Source: Bradyrhizobium sp. CB1015
Lineage (GTDB): Bacteria > Pseudomonadota > Alphaproteobacteria > Rhizobiales > Xanthobacteraceae
Assembly (NCBI RefSeq): GCF_025200925.1
Contig: NZ_CP104174.1
Coordinates: forward strand, 5,394,001 to 5,458,000
Length of the DNA stretch: 64,000 nt
Reading direction: 5' to 3'
The translations under genes were made by a program, and so were the position numbers. Shown here piece by piece: positions 18,062-29,649 of this stretch. Position 1 is the stretch's first letter. Every line of letters starts with the position of its first letter. The notes under the pieces are model-generated. The model was not told the DNA's origin. It made no database searches and was given only the letters and a program-made list of their open reading frames with translations.

Positions 18062-18556
18062 TTACCCACGCCCGAACTCGTCGCCGCGGAACTGGCGGCC
18101 GATCTGGTCGAGCACGGCATTCACCATGCCGGTCTCCTCGCGATCGACGAAGGCGTTGGCGACGTCGACATATTCGGAGACGACGACGCGGCCCGGCACG
18201 TCCTTGCGGTGCTGGAGCTCATAGGCCCCTGCCCGCAGCACTGCCCGCAGGATCGCTTCGATCCGCTTGAGCGGCCAGCCCTTCGACAGCGCCTCGTCGA
18301 TCAAAGGATCGAGCTTCTTCTGGTCGCGCACGACGCCCGAGACGACGTCGCGGAAAAAGGCGGCTTCCGCCGGCAGATACGTGTCGCCCTCGACCTCGTT
18401 GCCGAGCCAATGGCTCTCGAACTCGGCAAAGATGTCGTTGATGCCGGCACCGGCGATGTCCATCTGGTACAGCGCCTGCACGGCTGCGAGACGTGCCGCA
18501 CCGCGCCGGTTCGCCTTCTTCTCCGGAGCGCCCGCCGGTTTCTTGATCTCAGCCAT
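18062..18556 (-). CDS. nusB: Transcription antitermination protein NusB
   Basis: 164 residues from ATG 18556 (M of MAEIKKPAGAPEKK). The basic N-terminal tail is usual for rhizobia. The helical NusB fold is clear: GAARLAAVQALYQMDIAG, ESHWLGNE, FFRDVVSGVVRDQKKLDPLI, WPLKRIEAILRAVLRAGAYEL and YVDVANAFVDREETGMVNAV. With NusE it binds boxA RNA in rRNA operons. Its ATG lies 4 bases after the ribH stop, in the order ribH–nusB–thiL. Confidence 0.97.
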   Translation of the reverse strand: MAEIKKPAGAPEKKANRRGAARLAAVQALYQMDIAGAGINDIFAEFESHWLGNEVEGDTYLPAEAAFFRDVVSGVVRDQKKLDPLIDEALSKGWPLKRIEAILRAVLRAGAYELQHRKDVPGRVVVSEYVDVANAFVDREETGMVNAVLDQIGRQFRGDEFGRG

Positions 18557-18560
18557 GGCT

Positions 18561-19052
18561 TCAGGCCTGCGCCAGGCGGCGTTTGATGCGCAGCATCGCA
18601 AGCGCGGCGCGCGCGGCATCGCCGCCCTTGTTGAGCTCGCTGGCGCGCGCCCTTGCCCAGGCCTGCGCCTCGGTGTTGACGGTGAGGATGCCGTTGCCGA
18701 GCGGCAGCTTTCGCGCCACGGCGAGGTCCATCAGCGCACGCGAGGATTCCTGCGATACGATCTCGAAATGGATGGTGTCGCCGCGGATCACGCAGCCGAG
18801 CGCGATCACCGCGTCATAGGGCTTGCCGTTCGCCGCCGCCGCATCGACCGCAATGGCCACCGCCGCGGGGATCTCCAGCGCCCCAGGAACCGTAACGACG
18901 TCATGGGTCAGGCCGGCTGCCTTCAACTCGGCGACCGCGCCGTCCAGCAGCGCATCCTGGAGATCGTCATAGAACCTTGCCTCGACTACAAGCGCGCGCG
19001 CGCCGGAAATGTCGGTCTGGTCCTTCAGGGGTGCGCGCCGCGCGTCTGCCAT
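18561..19052 (-). CDS. ribH: 6,7-dimethyl-8-ribityllumazine synthase
   Basis: 163 residues. It joins 5-amino-6-ribitylaminouracil with dihydroxybutanone phosphate to form lumazine. Signatures: [54 protein letters not shown] and [20 protein letters not shown]. The catalytic His is in DTIHFE. It is separated from ribE by a 123-base spacer with a repeat, so it may have its own promoter. No FMN riboswitch pattern was found. Confidence 0.97.
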   Translation of the reverse strand: MADARRAPLKDQTDISGARALVVEARFYDDLQDALLDGAVAELKAAGLTHDVVTVPGALEIPAAVAIAVDAAAANGKPYDAVIALGCVIRGDTIHFEIVSQESSRALMDLAVARKLPLGNGILTVNTEAQAWARARASELNKGGDAARAALAMLRIKRRLAQA

Positions 19053-19125
19053 CGTTCAATCCGTTTCGAAAGGGGTCGGCGCTATGTAGTCGCCGGAAGC
19101 ATGTAAGCCAAGTTTTAAAGACACT

Positions 19126-19165
19126 GTCATTCCGGGGCGGCTCGAAGAGCCGAACCCGGAATGAC
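19126..19165. repeat. Intergenic inverted repeat, family B, short copy
   Basis: GTCATTCCGGG near the start is inverted at the end (CCCGGAATGAC), with GGCTCGAAGAGCC between them as a second small hairpin. A longer relative sits at 26455-26556. It lies between ribH and ribE. Confidence 0.8.
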
Positions 19166-19175
19166 GGCTCTGCCG

Positions 19176-19799
19176 TCACTTCATTTCCGTCAGCCGCGCC
19201 GCATAACGGGCCATCAGGTCGACCTCGATATTGACCTCATCCCCCGCCTTCCAGCTGCCGATCGTGGTGACATCAAGCGTGTGCGGAATGATCAGCACCG
19301 AAAAGGTCACGTCTGCAACCGTATTGATCGTCAGCGAGACACCGTCGAGCGTGATCGAGCCCTTGGTGGCGATGAACCGTGCCAGCTCCCGCGTCGTCGA
19401 GAGCACGAACCGCGCCATATCCGGCAAGTCCTCGCGGCTGACGATGGTTGAAATGCCATCGGCATGGCCGGCGACGATATGGCCGCCGAGCTCGTCGCCG
19501 ATCTTCAGCGCGCGCTCGAGGTTGAGCCTGGTACCCAATCTCCAGTGCTTGGCCGTTGTCAGCGCCAGCGTCTCGGCCGCGGTATCGACGTCGAACCAGG
19601 TCCTTTGCTTAGAGTCCCTGCCGTCTGCGATGCCCGAGCCAACCACGGTCAGGCAGACGCCGTTGCAGGCGATCGAGGCGCCGTCCGCAATCGTACTCTG
19701 ATCGTAGCGGCAGGCGATGCGGAGCCGGTGCAGCTGGCCCTGCGCCGTTGGCGTGAAGCTGACGATCTCGCCGATATCGGTGACAATGCCCGTGAACAT
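19176..19799 (-). CDS. ribE: Riboflavin synthase, alpha chain
   Basis: 207 residues. It dismutates two lumazines to riboflavin. Two lumazine-binding repeats: the first starts [15 protein letters not shown] with ADGASIACNGVCLTV, the second around GGHIVAGHADGISTI and ITLDGVSLTINTV. Its ATG shares one base with the ribD stop (TAATG), so it is coupled to ribD. Confidence 0.97.
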   Translation of the reverse strand: MFTGIVTDIGEIVSFTPTAQGQLHRLRIACRYDQSTIADGASIACNGVCLTVVGSGIADGRDSKQRTWFDVDTAAETLALTTAKHWRLGTRLNLERALKIGDELGGHIVAGHADGISTIVSREDLPDMARFVLSTTRELARFIATKGSITLDGVSLTINTVADVTFSVLIIPHTLDVTTIGSWKAGDEVNIEVDLMARYAARLTEMK

Positions 19800-20947
19800 T
19801 ACGCGCGCTCGTAAATGGTGAGAGTATCCTTGCCGTAGGTCTCGCTAGCATGAACCTTGTAGGCCGGCGACTGCGTGATTTTCGACAGGGGCAATGCATC
19901 GAGCGCATCGACGCCGCCTTCGCCGACCGCTTCCGCCCCGCGGAACAGCCAGATCTCGTCGACGAGATCGGCCGCGACGAACGAAGCCGCAACGCGGCTG
20001 CCGCCTTCGACCATCAGCCGCGTGATGCCCTTCTCCCCCAGCGCATGCAGCACGGCCGAAAGATCGAGCCCGGATGCACTCCCCGGAGGCATGCGCATGA
20101 TTTGCGCACCGGCCGCGCCAAGGCGCGTCGCGGCGGCCGCTTCCGCAAGCTCGGAGGCGATCACCCAAAGCGGCGTCTCGCGCGCGGATCGAACCAGCTG
20201 GCTCGATGCGGGTATCCGCAGGCTGCGGTCGAGCACCACACGCACCGGCGAGCGCGCCGCCATGCCCGGCAGGCGGCAGTTGAGCTGCGGATCATCCGCC
20301 AGCACCGTGCCGATGCCGACCAGGATCGCATCGCTCTGCGCGCGCAAGAGGTGCACGCGATCGCGCACGGCCTCCCCCGTGATCGCAAGCGGCTTGCCGC
20401 CGGCCGCACCGATCTTGCCGTCAGGCGAGACCGCGAGCTTCAGGATCACATGCGGACGCTTGTCCCGGACGCGGCGGAAATGACCGGCATGGTCGAACGC
20501 AGCATCAGCCGCGCACAGACCGACGTCCACATTGATGCCGGCGGCGCGCAAGCGCGCATGGCCCTGGCCCGCAACTTCCGGATTGGGATCCTCGATCGCC
20601 GCCACCACCCGCTTGATACCTGCGGCGATCACCGCATCGGCGCAAGGCGGCGACTTGCCGAAATGCGAGCACGGCTCCAGCGTGACATAGAGCGTGGCGC
20701 CTCGCGCCGCCTCGCCCGCCCGCCGCAAGGCTTCGGGCTCGCCATGCGGGCGTCCTCCGGGCTGGGTCCAGCCACGGCCGACGATGACGCCGTCCTTCAC
20801 GATGACGGCGCCCACGGCCGGATTGGGCCAGGTCCGCCCCAGCCCGCGCCTGCCCAGCGCGAGCGCCAGCTCCATGAAACGGCGATCAGCATCCTTGGCC
20901 TCGCGGGCCTTCTGCGCGAACTGGTCTTCCAGGATGCGGAAGATCAT
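19799..20947 (-). CDS. ribD: Bifunctional riboflavin deaminase/reductase
   Basis: 382 residues. The N-terminal deaminase has [20 protein letters not shown] (zinc His and the proton shuttle Glu) and [18 protein letters not shown] (zinc Cys pair). The C-terminal reductase has [53 protein letters not shown] and [13 protein letters not shown]. It overlaps nrdR by four bases (ATGA). The first ~20 residues ([20 protein letters not shown]) are a short extension. Confidence 0.97.
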   Translation of the reverse strand: MIFRILEDQFAQKAREAKDADRRFMELALALGRRGLGRTWPNPAVGAVIVKDGVIVGRGWTQPGGRPHGEPEALRRAGEAARGATLYVTLEPCSHFGKSPPCADAVIAAGIKRVVAAIEDPNPEVAGQGHARLRAAGINVDVGLCAADAAFDHAGHFRRVRDKRPHVILKLAVSPDGKIGAAGGKPLAITGEAVRDRVHLLRAQSDAILVGIGTVLADDPQLNCRLPGMAARSPVRVVLDRSLRIPASSQLVRSARETPLWVIASELAEAAAATRLGAAGAQIMRMPPGSASGLDLSAVLHALGEKGITRLMVEGGSRVAASFVAADLVDEIWLFRGAEAVGEGGVDALDALPLSKITQSPAYKVHASETYGKDTLTIYERA

Positions 20948-21426
20948 TTGCGAATCGCGGCGAGCCGCGCTTCCTCCTCGCCGGAGAGCTCGCCGAGCAC
21001 GTCGGCGAAATCCTTGGCCTCGCGGAAATTGCGGTAGACCGAGGCAAAGCGCACATAGGCGACGTCGTCGAGCGTGCGCAGATGCTCCATCACGGTCTCG
21101 CCGATCACCTCCGAGGAGATCTCGGCCTCACCCCCGGTCTCGAGCTCGCGCACGATGGTGGAGACCATCTTCTCGACCCGCTCCGGCTCGACCTGCCGTT
21201 TGCGAAGTGAGATCTGCACCGAGCGCATCAGCTTGTCGCGATCGAACGGCACGCGGCGGCCGTTGCGCTTGATCACCGTGAGTTCGCGCAGCTGCACGCG
21301 CTCGAAGGTGGTGAAGCGGAAATTGCAGGCGACGCACACGCGCCGCCTGCGGATCACGGACGAGTCCTCGGTCGGACGCGAGTCCTTTACCTGCGTATCG
21401 AGACTGTTGCAGTTCGGGCAGCGCAT
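20944..21426 (-). CDS. nrdR: Transcriptional repressor NrdR
   Basis: 160 residues. The N-terminal zinc ribbon has [18 protein letters not shown] and [19 protein letters not shown] (four Cys). An ATP-cone follows ([20 protein letters not shown]). It senses dATP/ATP and represses ribonucleotide reductase genes. It lies 29 bases after glyA and starts the riboflavin cluster, the normal rhizobial order. Confidence 0.97.
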   Translation of the reverse strand: MRCPNCNSLDTQVKDSRPTEDSSVIRRRRVCVACNFRFTTFERVQLRELTVIKRNGRRVPFDRDKLMRSVQISLRKRQVEPERVEKMVSTIVRELETGGEAEISSEVIGETVMEHLRTLDDVAYVRFASVYRNFREAKDFADVLGELSGEEEARLAAIRK

Positions 21427-21455
21427 CCGTGTACCTTGAAAGGTTTTCTTGGACC

Positions 21456-22754
21456 TTACTGATAGATCGGGAACCGGTCGGTGAGCGCCTTGACCCGTTC
21501 CTTGATCGCAGCCTCCACCAGCGGCGCCTTGCCGTCGGAGGATTGCGCGATCGCGTTCAGGACCTCGGCGATCATGCCGCCGACCTGCTGGAATTCGGCC
21601 ACGCCGAAGCCGCGGCTGGTCGCAGCCGGGGTGCCGAGCCGAATGCCTGAGGTGACGAAGGGCGATTCCGGGTCGAACGGAATGCCGTTCTTGTTGCAGG
21701 TGATGGCCGCGCGGACCAGCGCCTTCTCCGAGACATTGCCCTTCAGGCCCTTGGGCCGGAGATCGACCAGCATCAGATGATTGTCGGTGCCGCCGGAGAC
21801 GATGTCGAGACCATGGCCCTTCAAGGTCTCGGCCAAGGCCTTGGCGTTCTCGACGATGTTCTTGGCGTAGACCTTGAAGTCCGGACGCAGCGCCTCGCCG
21901 AAGGCGACCGCCTTCGCCGCAATCACGTGCATCAAAGGACCGCCCTGCAGGCCCGGGAAGATCGCCGAGTTGAGCTTCTTGGTCAGCGTCTCGTCATTCC
22001 ACAGCATCAGGCCGCCGCGCGGACCGCGCAAGGACTTGTGCGTCGTGGTGGTGGTGACGTGCGCATACGGCACCGGCGAAGCATGCACGCCGCCGGCGAC
22101 GAGCCCGGCGAAATGAGCCATGTCGACCAGGAGGTAGGCACCGACGCTGTCGGCGATCTCGCGGAAACGCTTGAAGTCCCAGGCGCGCGAATAGGCCGAG
22201 CCGCCGGCGATGATGAGCTTCGGCTTGACCTGCTCGGCCTGCTTGGCCACCGCATCCATGTCGATGATCTGGTCCTCGCGGCGCACGGTGTAGTGCGCGG
22301 CCTTGAACCACTTGCCGCTCATGTTGACGGGCGAGCCATGGGTGAGATGGCCGCCCGCGGCGAGATCGAGACCCATGAAGGTGTCGCCGGGCTGCAGCAG
22401 CGCCAGGAACACCGCCTGGTTCATCTGGCTGCCAGAGTTCGGCTGCACGTTGGCGAAATTGGCGCCGAACAGCTTCTTGGCGCGATCGATCGCAAGATTC
22501 TCGGCGACGTCGACCCACTCACAACCGCCGTAATAGCGCGCGCCCGGATAACCTTCCGCGTACTTGTTGGTCATGACCGAACCCTGCGCTTCCAGCACGG
22601 CCCGGCTGACGATGTTCTCGGAGGCGATCAGCTCGACCTCGTGGCGCTGCCGGCCGAGCTCGCCCTTGATGGCGGCGGCGATTTCCGGATCGGCCTGCTC
22701 GAGCGAGGCGGTGAAAAACGAATCGGGCGCGGAGGCGGTCTTGGGTGCGGTCAT
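21456..22754 (-). CDS. glyA: Serine hydroxymethyltransferase
   Basis: 432 residues. It interconverts serine and glycine with tetrahydrofolate and PLP. Signatures: [59 protein letters not shown], the PLP Lys in [15 protein letters not shown], and [11 protein letters not shown] near the end. The 240-base space upstream includes a nested hairpin (22914-22960). Confidence 0.98.
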   Translation of the reverse strand: MTAPKTASAPDSFFTASLEQADPEIAAAIKGELGRQRHEVELIASENIVSRAVLEAQGSVMTNKYAEGYPGARYYGGCEWVDVAENLAIDRAKKLFGANFANVQPNSGSQMNQAVFLALLQPGDTFMGLDLAAGGHLTHGSPVNMSGKWFKAAHYTVRREDQIIDMDAVAKQAEQVKPKLIIAGGSAYSRAWDFKRFREIADSVGAYLLVDMAHFAGLVAGGVHASPVPYAHVTTTTTHKSLRGPRGGLMLWNDETLTKKLNSAIFPGLQGGPLMHVIAAKAVAFGEALRPDFKVYAKNIVENAKALAETLKGHGLDIVSGGTDNHLMLVDLRPKGLKGNVSEKALVRAAITCNKNGIPFDPESPFVTSGIRLGTPAATSRGFGVAEFQQVGGMIAEVLNAIAQSSDGKAPLVEAAIKERVKALTDRFPIYQ

Positions 22755-22913
22755 CTTGCGAATATCTCCACCGCCGCAGCCTTTTGGCGGGCTACGGGCG
22801 GGTCTGGTGTGGCGGTCGGAAGCACGCGCGATCTACCACATCGCCCGCAACAGGCCAAGCATTTGCGGGTCGGGCCTGATATTTATGCAAGATATGGTGG
22901 GATTGGGGGTTTC

Positions 22914-22960
22914 AGCCCGGGAGCGGTTTTGCGAGACCGCTCCCCGTCAATATCCGGGCT
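22914..22960. repeat. Nested hairpin upstream of glyA
   Basis: AGCCCGG (22914-22920) pairs with CCGGGCT (22954-22960). Inside it GAGCGGT (22921-22927) pairs with ACCGCTC (22936-22942). There is no T-run on either side. It lies between the small gene ending at 22995 and glyA, so it could end the upstream transcript or be part of a glyA leader. No known riboswitch is recognised. Confidence 0.45.
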
Positions 22961-22994
22961 GGGGCCGCTTTGGGCCTTATTCTTTGCCGTCGTG

Positions 22995-23216
22995 CTACAG
23001 CCCCGTATACCCCGCCTTCACCGGGTCGACGCTGCCGTCGAGCTGGCGCAGATAGGTCAGGCCGCAGACGGTCAACCTGTGGGTGTCGGTCTCACCGGCT
23101 TCCATCAGGATGTTGAGGTAGTTGGTGACCTTTTCACGCGCCTCCGCGCTCGCCGCCGCGGTGCGGTTGGCGAGCAGGTCATAGGTCTGCATGATGCGGT
23201 CGATGGCAGCTTCCAT
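22995..23216 (-). CDS. Small hypothetical protein (73 aa)
   Basis: From ATG 23216 with AGAGGA upstream. It is helical (AIDRIMQTYDLLANR, AEAREKVTNYLNILMEAG) and ends with a short segment TVCGLTYLRQLDGSVDPVKA. It has no signal or membrane segment. It probably shares a transcript with the gene at 23254-23490, 37 bases upstream. Not recognised. Confidence 0.65.
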   Translation of the reverse strand: MEAAIDRIMQTYDLLANRTAAASAEAREKVTNYLNILMEAGETDTHRLTVCGLTYLRQLDGSVDPVKAGYTGL

Positions 23217-23253
23217 GGCATCCTCTGGTTGGTCGGGATCTTGGGGATCTTGA

Positions 23254-23490
23254 TCAGGCAACCGCTCTGGCCTCGGTCTGCGCCTGGAACCGGGCGATGG
23301 CCTTGTTGGCCAGCCTGATCTTGTTGAATTCGCCCTGTTGAAGCAGCTTGACGATCAGGTGAAGCAGGCGTTCGTCGGTGACGAGAGTGTCCGGGATCGC
23401 GCCGGAGCGGCGAAGGTAGTTCGCGGCGATGGCGTAGGCCTCGCTGACGAGTTCCACGTTCATCACCTGAAGCCCGCGCTCGACCAGCAT
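23254..23490 (-). CDS. Small hypothetical protein (78 aa)
   Basis: From ATG 23490, which has GGAG at the right distance (ATG 23463 is an internal alternative). All-helical: NVELVSEAYAIAANYLRRSG, LVTDERLLHLIVKLLQQGEF, LANKAIARFQAQTEA. It looks like a small conserved alphaproteobacterial protein of unknown function. The frame upstream to 23829 overlaps ldtR and reads as low-quality Arg/Ser-rich sequence, so it is not included. Confidence 0.65.
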   Translation of the reverse strand: MLVERGLQVMNVELVSEAYAIAANYLRRSGAIPDTLVTDERLLHLIVKLLQQGEFNKIRLANKAIARFQAQTEARAVA

Positions 23491-23695
23491 CGACGTTTCT
23501 CCGATCCGAAGGAGATAAGCGCCGAGCCCGGAACTGGTTCCTGGCTGCCCAGGGATTTTTTTCGCAGGTGCAAAAACATCAACGCACCGGCCCGGGGGCA
23601 ACTCCGGACCGGCGCGCTTGGGGAAAGTCAGGCACGTTCGGGAGGGCTTGCCGGTCTTATTGCGGGCCGGCTTGGCCCTGATCCCTTCAGAAAAC

Positions 23696-24214
23696 TCAGA
23701 GGCGATAGAGGATCTGGTCGGTCCAGAACCGCTCGAGACGGTGCAGCGACTTGTTGAGGGTCGCGAACTCGTCGCCGGAGATGCCGCCGACCTGCTCCAC
23801 CGTCTTGACGTGCTTCTGGTAGAGCGCATCGACGATGCGGCGGACTTCCTGGCCCTGCGGGGTCAGGCGGATGCGCACCGAGCGGCGATCGACGCGCGAG
23901 CGCTGATGATCGAGGAAGCCGAGCTCGACGAGCTTCTTCAGATTGTAGGAGACGTTGGAGCCGAGATAGTAACCGCGCGTGCGCAATTCGCCCGCGGTCA
24001 GCTCCTTGTCGCCGATGTTGTAGAGCAAGAGCGCCTGGACCGAGTTGATGTCCGCACGGCCGCGGCGATCGAATTCGTCCTTGATCACGTCGAGGAGCCG
24101 GCGATGCAGCCGCTCCACCAGAGTCAAAGCTTCCAGATAGAGCGACTGCACCGAACCCTGCTGGCCGGAGACGCGCTCTGCGGTATCTGCCGCAGTTGCG
24201 ACGGCTTTCATCAT
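23696..24214 (-). CDS. ldtR: MarR-family transcriptional regulator, LdtR-like
   Basis: 172 residues. A winged helix follows an N-terminal helix: ALTLVERLHRRLLDVIKDEF, DINSVQALLLYNIGDKELTA, RGYYLGSNVSYNLKKLVELG and DHQRSRVDRRSVRIRLTPQG. This pattern resembles LdtR, which in Liberibacter and Sinorhizobium controls an L,D-transpeptidase and osmotic tolerance. No transpeptidase gene is nearby. The upstream region contains an inverted repeat that could be its own operator. Confidence 0.85.
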   Translation of the reverse strand: MMKAVATAADTAERVSGQQGSVQSLYLEALTLVERLHRRLLDVIKDEFDRRGRADINSVQALLLYNIGDKELTAGELRTRGYYLGSNVSYNLKKLVELGFLDHQRSRVDRRSVRIRLTPQGQEVRRIVDALYQKHVKTVEQVGGISGDEFATLNKSLHRLERFWTDQILYRL

Positions 24215-24232
24215 GACACTTCCCCTGTTGTC

Positions 24233-24260
24233 GTTTTTATCGACACTTATTCGACGAAAC
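24233..24260. promoter_or_regulatory. Possible operator upstream of ldtR
   Basis: The imperfect palindrome GTTT-N3-TCGA-N7-TCGA-N2-AAAC (24233-24260) lies 19 to 46 bases before the ldtR ATG. MarR proteins usually bind such symmetric sites over their own promoter. The half-sites are offset by one base, so the call is tentative. Confidence 0.35.
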
Positions 24261-24562
24261 TTGTGTCCCGTCTGATAGCTGCAACTTAAGGGGCGCGTTT
24301 GAAGATCGGCTTAAATAAGAGAATAAAGAGATCATGAATTTAAGACAGTGAATTGCGCATTAAGCCTGTGCTACAAGCACTTTTCGAAAGCCTCTGTTGA
24401 CCTTCGCAAGGTCCTGTTCACCCTCCGTCCGCCCCTGTTGTCGCATTCCAGAACAGCCCCGCCCTGTTTCGAAACGCAAGCGTAAGAGCTGTGGCGGAAC
24501 CGGCTGGTCAATGAAAACTTACCGCGAATTTTAGGCAACCCGCGGTCAACCAACGCAACACG

Positions 24563-24705
24563 CGTGTCCCGGACAAGCGCAGCGAGGCGGAGCGCAGAGC
24601 CGGGACCCAGATGTTTCAAAGCGAGATTGCGGATAAGTGGACCCCGGCTCTGCAACGCATCACGCCGTAAGTGCGGCGCGCCGCATTGCGTCCGGGGCAC
24701 GCGAG
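24563..24705. repeat. Intergenic palindromic repeat, family A copy 2
   Basis: Opens CGTGTCCCGGACAAGCGC, contains GCAGAGCCGGGACCC and GGACCCCGGCTCTGCAACGC, closes GCGTCCGGGGCACGCGAG. It fills most of the gene-free stretch between ldtR and the DUF6163 gene (24261-24731); the rest of that stretch shows nothing. Confidence 0.88.
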
Positions 24706-24731
24706 CATAGTTGATTGCGGAGCGACGTCGC

Positions 24732-26419
<1,688 letters not shown>

Positions 26420-26454
26420 ATTGTCGCGGCGCGAACCGCGCCCGAGCAACTCCC

Positions 26455-26556
26455 GTCATTCCGGGGCGATGCGATAGCATCGAACTATGGTGCGCGCTTG
26501 TGCACCTGAGAATCTCGAGATTCCGGGTTCTGTCCTGCGGACCGCCCCGGAATGAC
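26455..26556. repeat. Intergenic inverted repeat, family B, long copy
   Basis: Starts GTCATTCCGGGGCG and ends CGCCCCGGAATGAC, a perfect 14-base inverted repeat. Inside are CGATGCGATAGCATCG and GAATCTCGAGATTC, two more palindromes. It lies between hemB and the RDD gene; the short copy is at 19126. Confidence 0.88.
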
Positions 26557-26678
26557 CGCGAGGAGAGATTCGCCCCCGAATCGCCGGAATATTTCGGCTT
26601 GCTGCCGCCCGCGCGCCCTTGGCACACGCATGGTCTGTTCCCATGTCCTGCCGCGGGGCTTCGCTGGGAGAACGGACT

Positions 26679-27221
26679 ATGTCGTACGACTCGGGTAATT
26701 CAGGCGCCTGGCGCAATGACGGCGCCATGCAACCGCACGCCTACGACCCCGACCTGCATCCGGAGCTGTTCCGGGGCGTCGCGACGCGGCGGGTGTTCGC
26801 CTTCCTGATCGACATGGTCGTGATCTCGGTGCCGGTGATCCTCGGCTACATCTTCATCGCCTTGTTCGGCGTGGTCACCCTCGGCATCGGCTGGGCACTG
26901 TTCTGGATCGCCTGGCCGGCCTCCGTGATCTGGGCCATCGTCTATTACGGGGCCAGCATCGGCGGTCCGTCCTCCGCCACGGTCGGCATGCGCCTGATGG
27001 ACCTGGAGCTGCGCACCTGGTACGGCGCGCCCGGCTATTTCGTGCTCGGAGCCACCCATGCCGTGCTGTTCTGGGTGACGGTCTCGTTCCTGTCGCCGTT
27101 CGTGGTGCTGGTCGGCCTGTTCAACGGCCGCCGTCGCCTGCTGCACGACTTCGTGCTGGGAACGGTCGTGATCAACAATTCGGTTCGCGTACCCGCACCC
27201 CAGGCGGCGCGGACGTGGTGA
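26679..27221 (+). CDS. RDD-family membrane protein
   Basis: 180 residues from ATG 26679, with GGAG 11 bases before. The RDD signature is present: VATRRVFAFLIDMVVISVPV, then about three hydrophobic segments and GGPSSATVGMRLMDLELRT, ending RRRLLHDFVLGTVVI. The first ~35 residues are hydrophilic. RDD proteins are poorly defined and often occur near membrane transport or stress genes. It precedes bpt by 68 bases. Confidence 0.9.
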   Translation: MSYDSGNSGAWRNDGAMQPHAYDPDLHPELFRGVATRRVFAFLIDMVVISVPVILGYIFIALFGVVTLGIGWALFWIAWPASVIWAIVYYGASIGGPSSATVGMRLMDLELRTWYGAPGYFVLGATHAVLFWVTVSFLSPFVVLVGLFNGRRRLLHDFVLGTVVINNSVRVPAPQAARTW

Positions 27222-27289
27222 GCTAATCGATTGACCGGGGGCTTCTGGAGCGCGATGCTGATGCCTGTTTTGGAGGCCCACGACGTCCC

Positions 27290-28066
27290 TTGACCCAGCA
27301 CTCGCGCGATACCCCCCAGTTTTACCTCACGGCGCCCTCCCCCTGCCCGTATTTGCCGGGCCGACATGAGCGCAAGGTATTCACGCATCTGGTCGGAGAC
27401 CGCGCCGGTGACCTCAATGACCTGCTGACCCATGGCGGATTCCGCCGCAGCCAGTCCATCGCCTACCGGCCGGCCTGCGACCAGTGCCGCGCCTGCGTCT
27501 CGGTCCGGGTCATCGCCAACGAGTTCCGCCCCTCGCGCAACTTCCGCAAGGTAATGGCCCGCAACGCCGACATCATCGGCGAGCAGCGCAGCGCGGTGCC
27601 GACCTCCGAGCAATATTCGGTGTTCCGCGCCTATCTCGACGCCCGCCACCGCCACGGCGGCATGGCCGACATGACCGTGCTCGACTACGCCATGATGGTC
27701 GAGGATAGCCACGTCGAGACCCGCATCATCGAGTACCGCAAGCGCGGCCCCGACAGCGGCCTCACCGGCCGCGGCGAGGAGCTGATCGCGGTGGCGCTGA
27801 CCGACGTCCTCAGCGACGGCCTGTCGATGGTCTATTCGTTCTTCGATCCGGGCCAGGTCAGCCGCTCGATGGGCACCTTCATGATCCTCGACCACATCGC
27901 GCGTGCGCGACGTCAGGGCCTGCCTTACGTCTATCTCGGCTACTGGATCGAGGGCTCCAAGAAGATGGACTACAAGGCCCGCTTCCTGCCGCAGCAGCGC
28001 CTCGCCCCGTCAGGCTGGCTGCGCATCGACGCGCAGGGCGACACGGCGTCCGAGCCGCAGGACTGA
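27290..28066 (+). CDS. bpt: Leucyl/arginyl-tRNA–protein transferase (Bpt/Ate)
   Basis: 258 residues from TTG 27290, with TGGAGG upstream. It adds Leu from leucyl-tRNA to proteins with N-terminal Asp or Glu, marking them for ClpAP. The N-terminal Cys region ([17 protein letters not shown]) and the acceptor site ([20 protein letters not shown]) are present, as are [20 protein letters not shown] and [20 protein letters not shown]. Some annotators call it arginyltransferase; Bpt fits length and bacterial context. Confidence 0.92.
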   Translation: MTQHSRDTPQFYLTAPSPCPYLPGRHERKVFTHLVGDRAGDLNDLLTHGGFRRSQSIAYRPACDQCRACVSVRVIANEFRPSRNFRKVMARNADIIGEQRSAVPTSEQYSVFRAYLDARHRHGGMADMTVLDYAMMVEDSHVETRIIEYRKRGPDSGLTGRGEELIAVALTDVLSDGLSMVYSFFDPGQVSRSMGTFMILDHIARARRQGLPYVYLGYWIEGSKKMDYKARFLPQQRLAPSGWLRIDAQGDTASEPQD

Positions 28067-28068
28067 GC

Positions 28069-28130
28069 GGCGAATGGTGAGTGGCGAGTAGCGAATAGGA
28101 CAACGCCCCCATTCGCCATTCGCCACTCAC
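28069..28130. repeat. Intergenic inverted repeat, family E
   Basis: CGAATGGTGAGTGGCGA near the start is inverted as CGCCATTCGCCACTCAC near the end, with small differences. It sits exactly between the converging bpt and mntH stops and may act as their shared terminator. Confidence 0.7.
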
Positions 28131-29479
28131 CCGAAAAAGGTATCCGTCAGCAACTTCAGATTCAAAATCACGATGACGCCCGCGACGATCCACGCAACCG
28201 CGGCGACCGATGTCGGAATCGCGAACTGGCCCATCTTGCGGCGGTCGGAGACGAAGCGGACTAGCGGGATCACTGCAAAAGGCAACTGCATCGACAGCAC
28301 GACCTGGCTGAACACCAGCAAATCCGCCGTGCCGCGCTCGCCATAAACGGCGGTGACGATGATCACGGGAATAATGGCAATGCCGCGCGTGAGCAGGCGG
28401 CGCGCCCAGCTCGGCAGGCGCAGGTCGAGAAAGCCCTCCATCACGATCTGGCCGGCGAGTGTCGCCGTCACCGTCGAGTTGAGGCCCGAGGCGAGCAGCG
28501 CCACTGCGAACAGCGTCGAGGCGATGCCGAGACCGAGCAGCGGCGACAACAGCTCAAAGGCCTGGCCGATCTCGGCGACATCGGAATGGCCGCTTCTATG
28601 GAAGGTCGCGGCGGCCACGACGAGGATCGCTGCGTTGATGAACAGCGCCAGCATCAGCGCGATCGTCGAGTCCGTCGTCGCCCATTTGATCGCTTCGCGG
28701 CGCCCCGTATCGTTGCGTTCATAGGCGCGCGTCTGCACGATCGAGGAATGCAGATAGAGATTGTGCGGCATCACGGTGGCTCCGATGATGCCGATCGCGA
28801 TGTAGAGCATGTCGGAATTGGTGAAGATCTCGCTCTTCGGCACGAAGCCGCGCAAGACCTCCGCCACCGGCGGAGCCGCCGCCGCGATCTGCACCACGAA
28901 GCAGACCGCGATCACCGCCAGCAGCGCGATGACGAAGGCCTCCAGGAAGCGGAAACCGCGGTTCATCAGGAGCAGCAGCAGGAAGGCGTCGAGGGCTGCG
29001 AGCAATGCGCCGCCGATCAGGGGAATGCCGAACAGCAGTTTCAGCGCGATCGCCGTGCCGATCACCTCGGCGAGATCGCAAGCGATGATCGCCGCCTCGC
29101 AGGCGAGCCAGAGCAGAAAGTTCACCGCCGGCGAATAGGTGGCACGGCAGGCCTGGGCGAGATCGCGGTCGGTGACGATGCCGAGCCGCGCCGCCAGCGA
29201 CTGGAGCAGGATCGCCATCAAATTCGAGAGCAGGATGACGGAGAGCAGCGTGTAGCCGAACTTCGACCCGCCGGCGAGGTCGGTCGCCCAATTGCCGGGA
29301 TCCATGTAGCCGACCGAGACGAGGTAGCCCGGCCCGACGAAGGCCAGCAGCCGCCGCCACCAGCGGCCCGCGGCGGGAATGGCGACTGTGGAATTGACCT
29401 CAGCGAGGCTTTTGGTGATGGGCGCGTCGGCGCGCCAGCCGGCGACGTCGGGCGTCATGTGGGGTGATCGGGCATCCAT
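28127..29479 (-). CDS. mntH: Nramp-family divalent metal (manganese) transporter
   Basis: 450 residues from ATG 29479 (ATG 29458 is a close alternative). About 11 membrane segments. The metal site is visible: [16 protein letters not shown] in segment 1 and [19 protein letters not shown] in segment 6. MntH imports manganese by proton symport and is the main manganese importer in Bradyrhizobium japonicum. A manganese-response box lies upstream at 29508-29524. Confidence 0.95.
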   Translation of the reverse strand: MDARSPHMTPDVAGWRADAPITKSLAEVNSTVAIPAAGRWWRRLLAFVGPGYLVSVGYMDPGNWATDLAGGSKFGYTLLSVILLSNLMAILLQSLAARLGIVTDRDLAQACRATYSPAVNFLLWLACEAAIIACDLAEVIGTAIALKLLFGIPLIGGALLAALDAFLLLLLMNRGFRFLEAFVIALLAVIAVCFVVQIAAAAPPVAEVLRGFVPKSEIFTNSDMLYIAIGIIGATVMPHNLYLHSSIVQTRAYERNDTGRREAIKWATTDSTIALMLALFINAAILVVAAATFHRSGHSDVAEIGQAFELLSPLLGLGIASTLFAVALLASGLNSTVTATLAGQIVMEGFLDLRLPSWARRLLTRGIAIIPVIIVTAVYGERGTADLLVFSQVVLSMQLPFAVIPLVRFVSDRRKMGQFAIPTSVAAVAWIVAGVIVILNLKLLTDTFFG

Positions 29480-29507
29480 ATCGGCAGAATACCCAACTTC
29501 GTTCTTA

Positions 29508-29524
29508 TTGCAACTCATTTGCAA
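29508..29524 (-). promoter_or_regulatory. Mur/Fur-type box upstream of mntH
   Basis: Two palindromic TTGCAA hexamers (29508-29513 and 29519-29524) are five bases apart, 29 to 46 bases before the mntH start. Mn-responsive Fur-family (Mur) operators in rhizobia have the same TGCAA half-site pattern, and mntH of Bradyrhizobium japonicum is reported to be Fur/Mur-regulated by manganese. The exact match to the published operator was not checked. Confidence 0.65.
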
Positions 29525-29649
29525 CTGCATCTAGCGGCAAACGTTACCGCCGCGGACCGCGGGAAATCGCGCCTTGTCGGGAAGCGGGTGGGTTTGGTGG
29601 TCGTCGGGGGCCAACATTGGCGCAAATTCGCCTTTGCAGGATATGCGCC

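Noticed and set aside
18024..19175. FMN riboswitch near the riboflavin genes
   Set aside because: The spacers between ribE, ribH and nusB are short or hold inverted repeats, and none shows the conserved FMN-riboswitch core.
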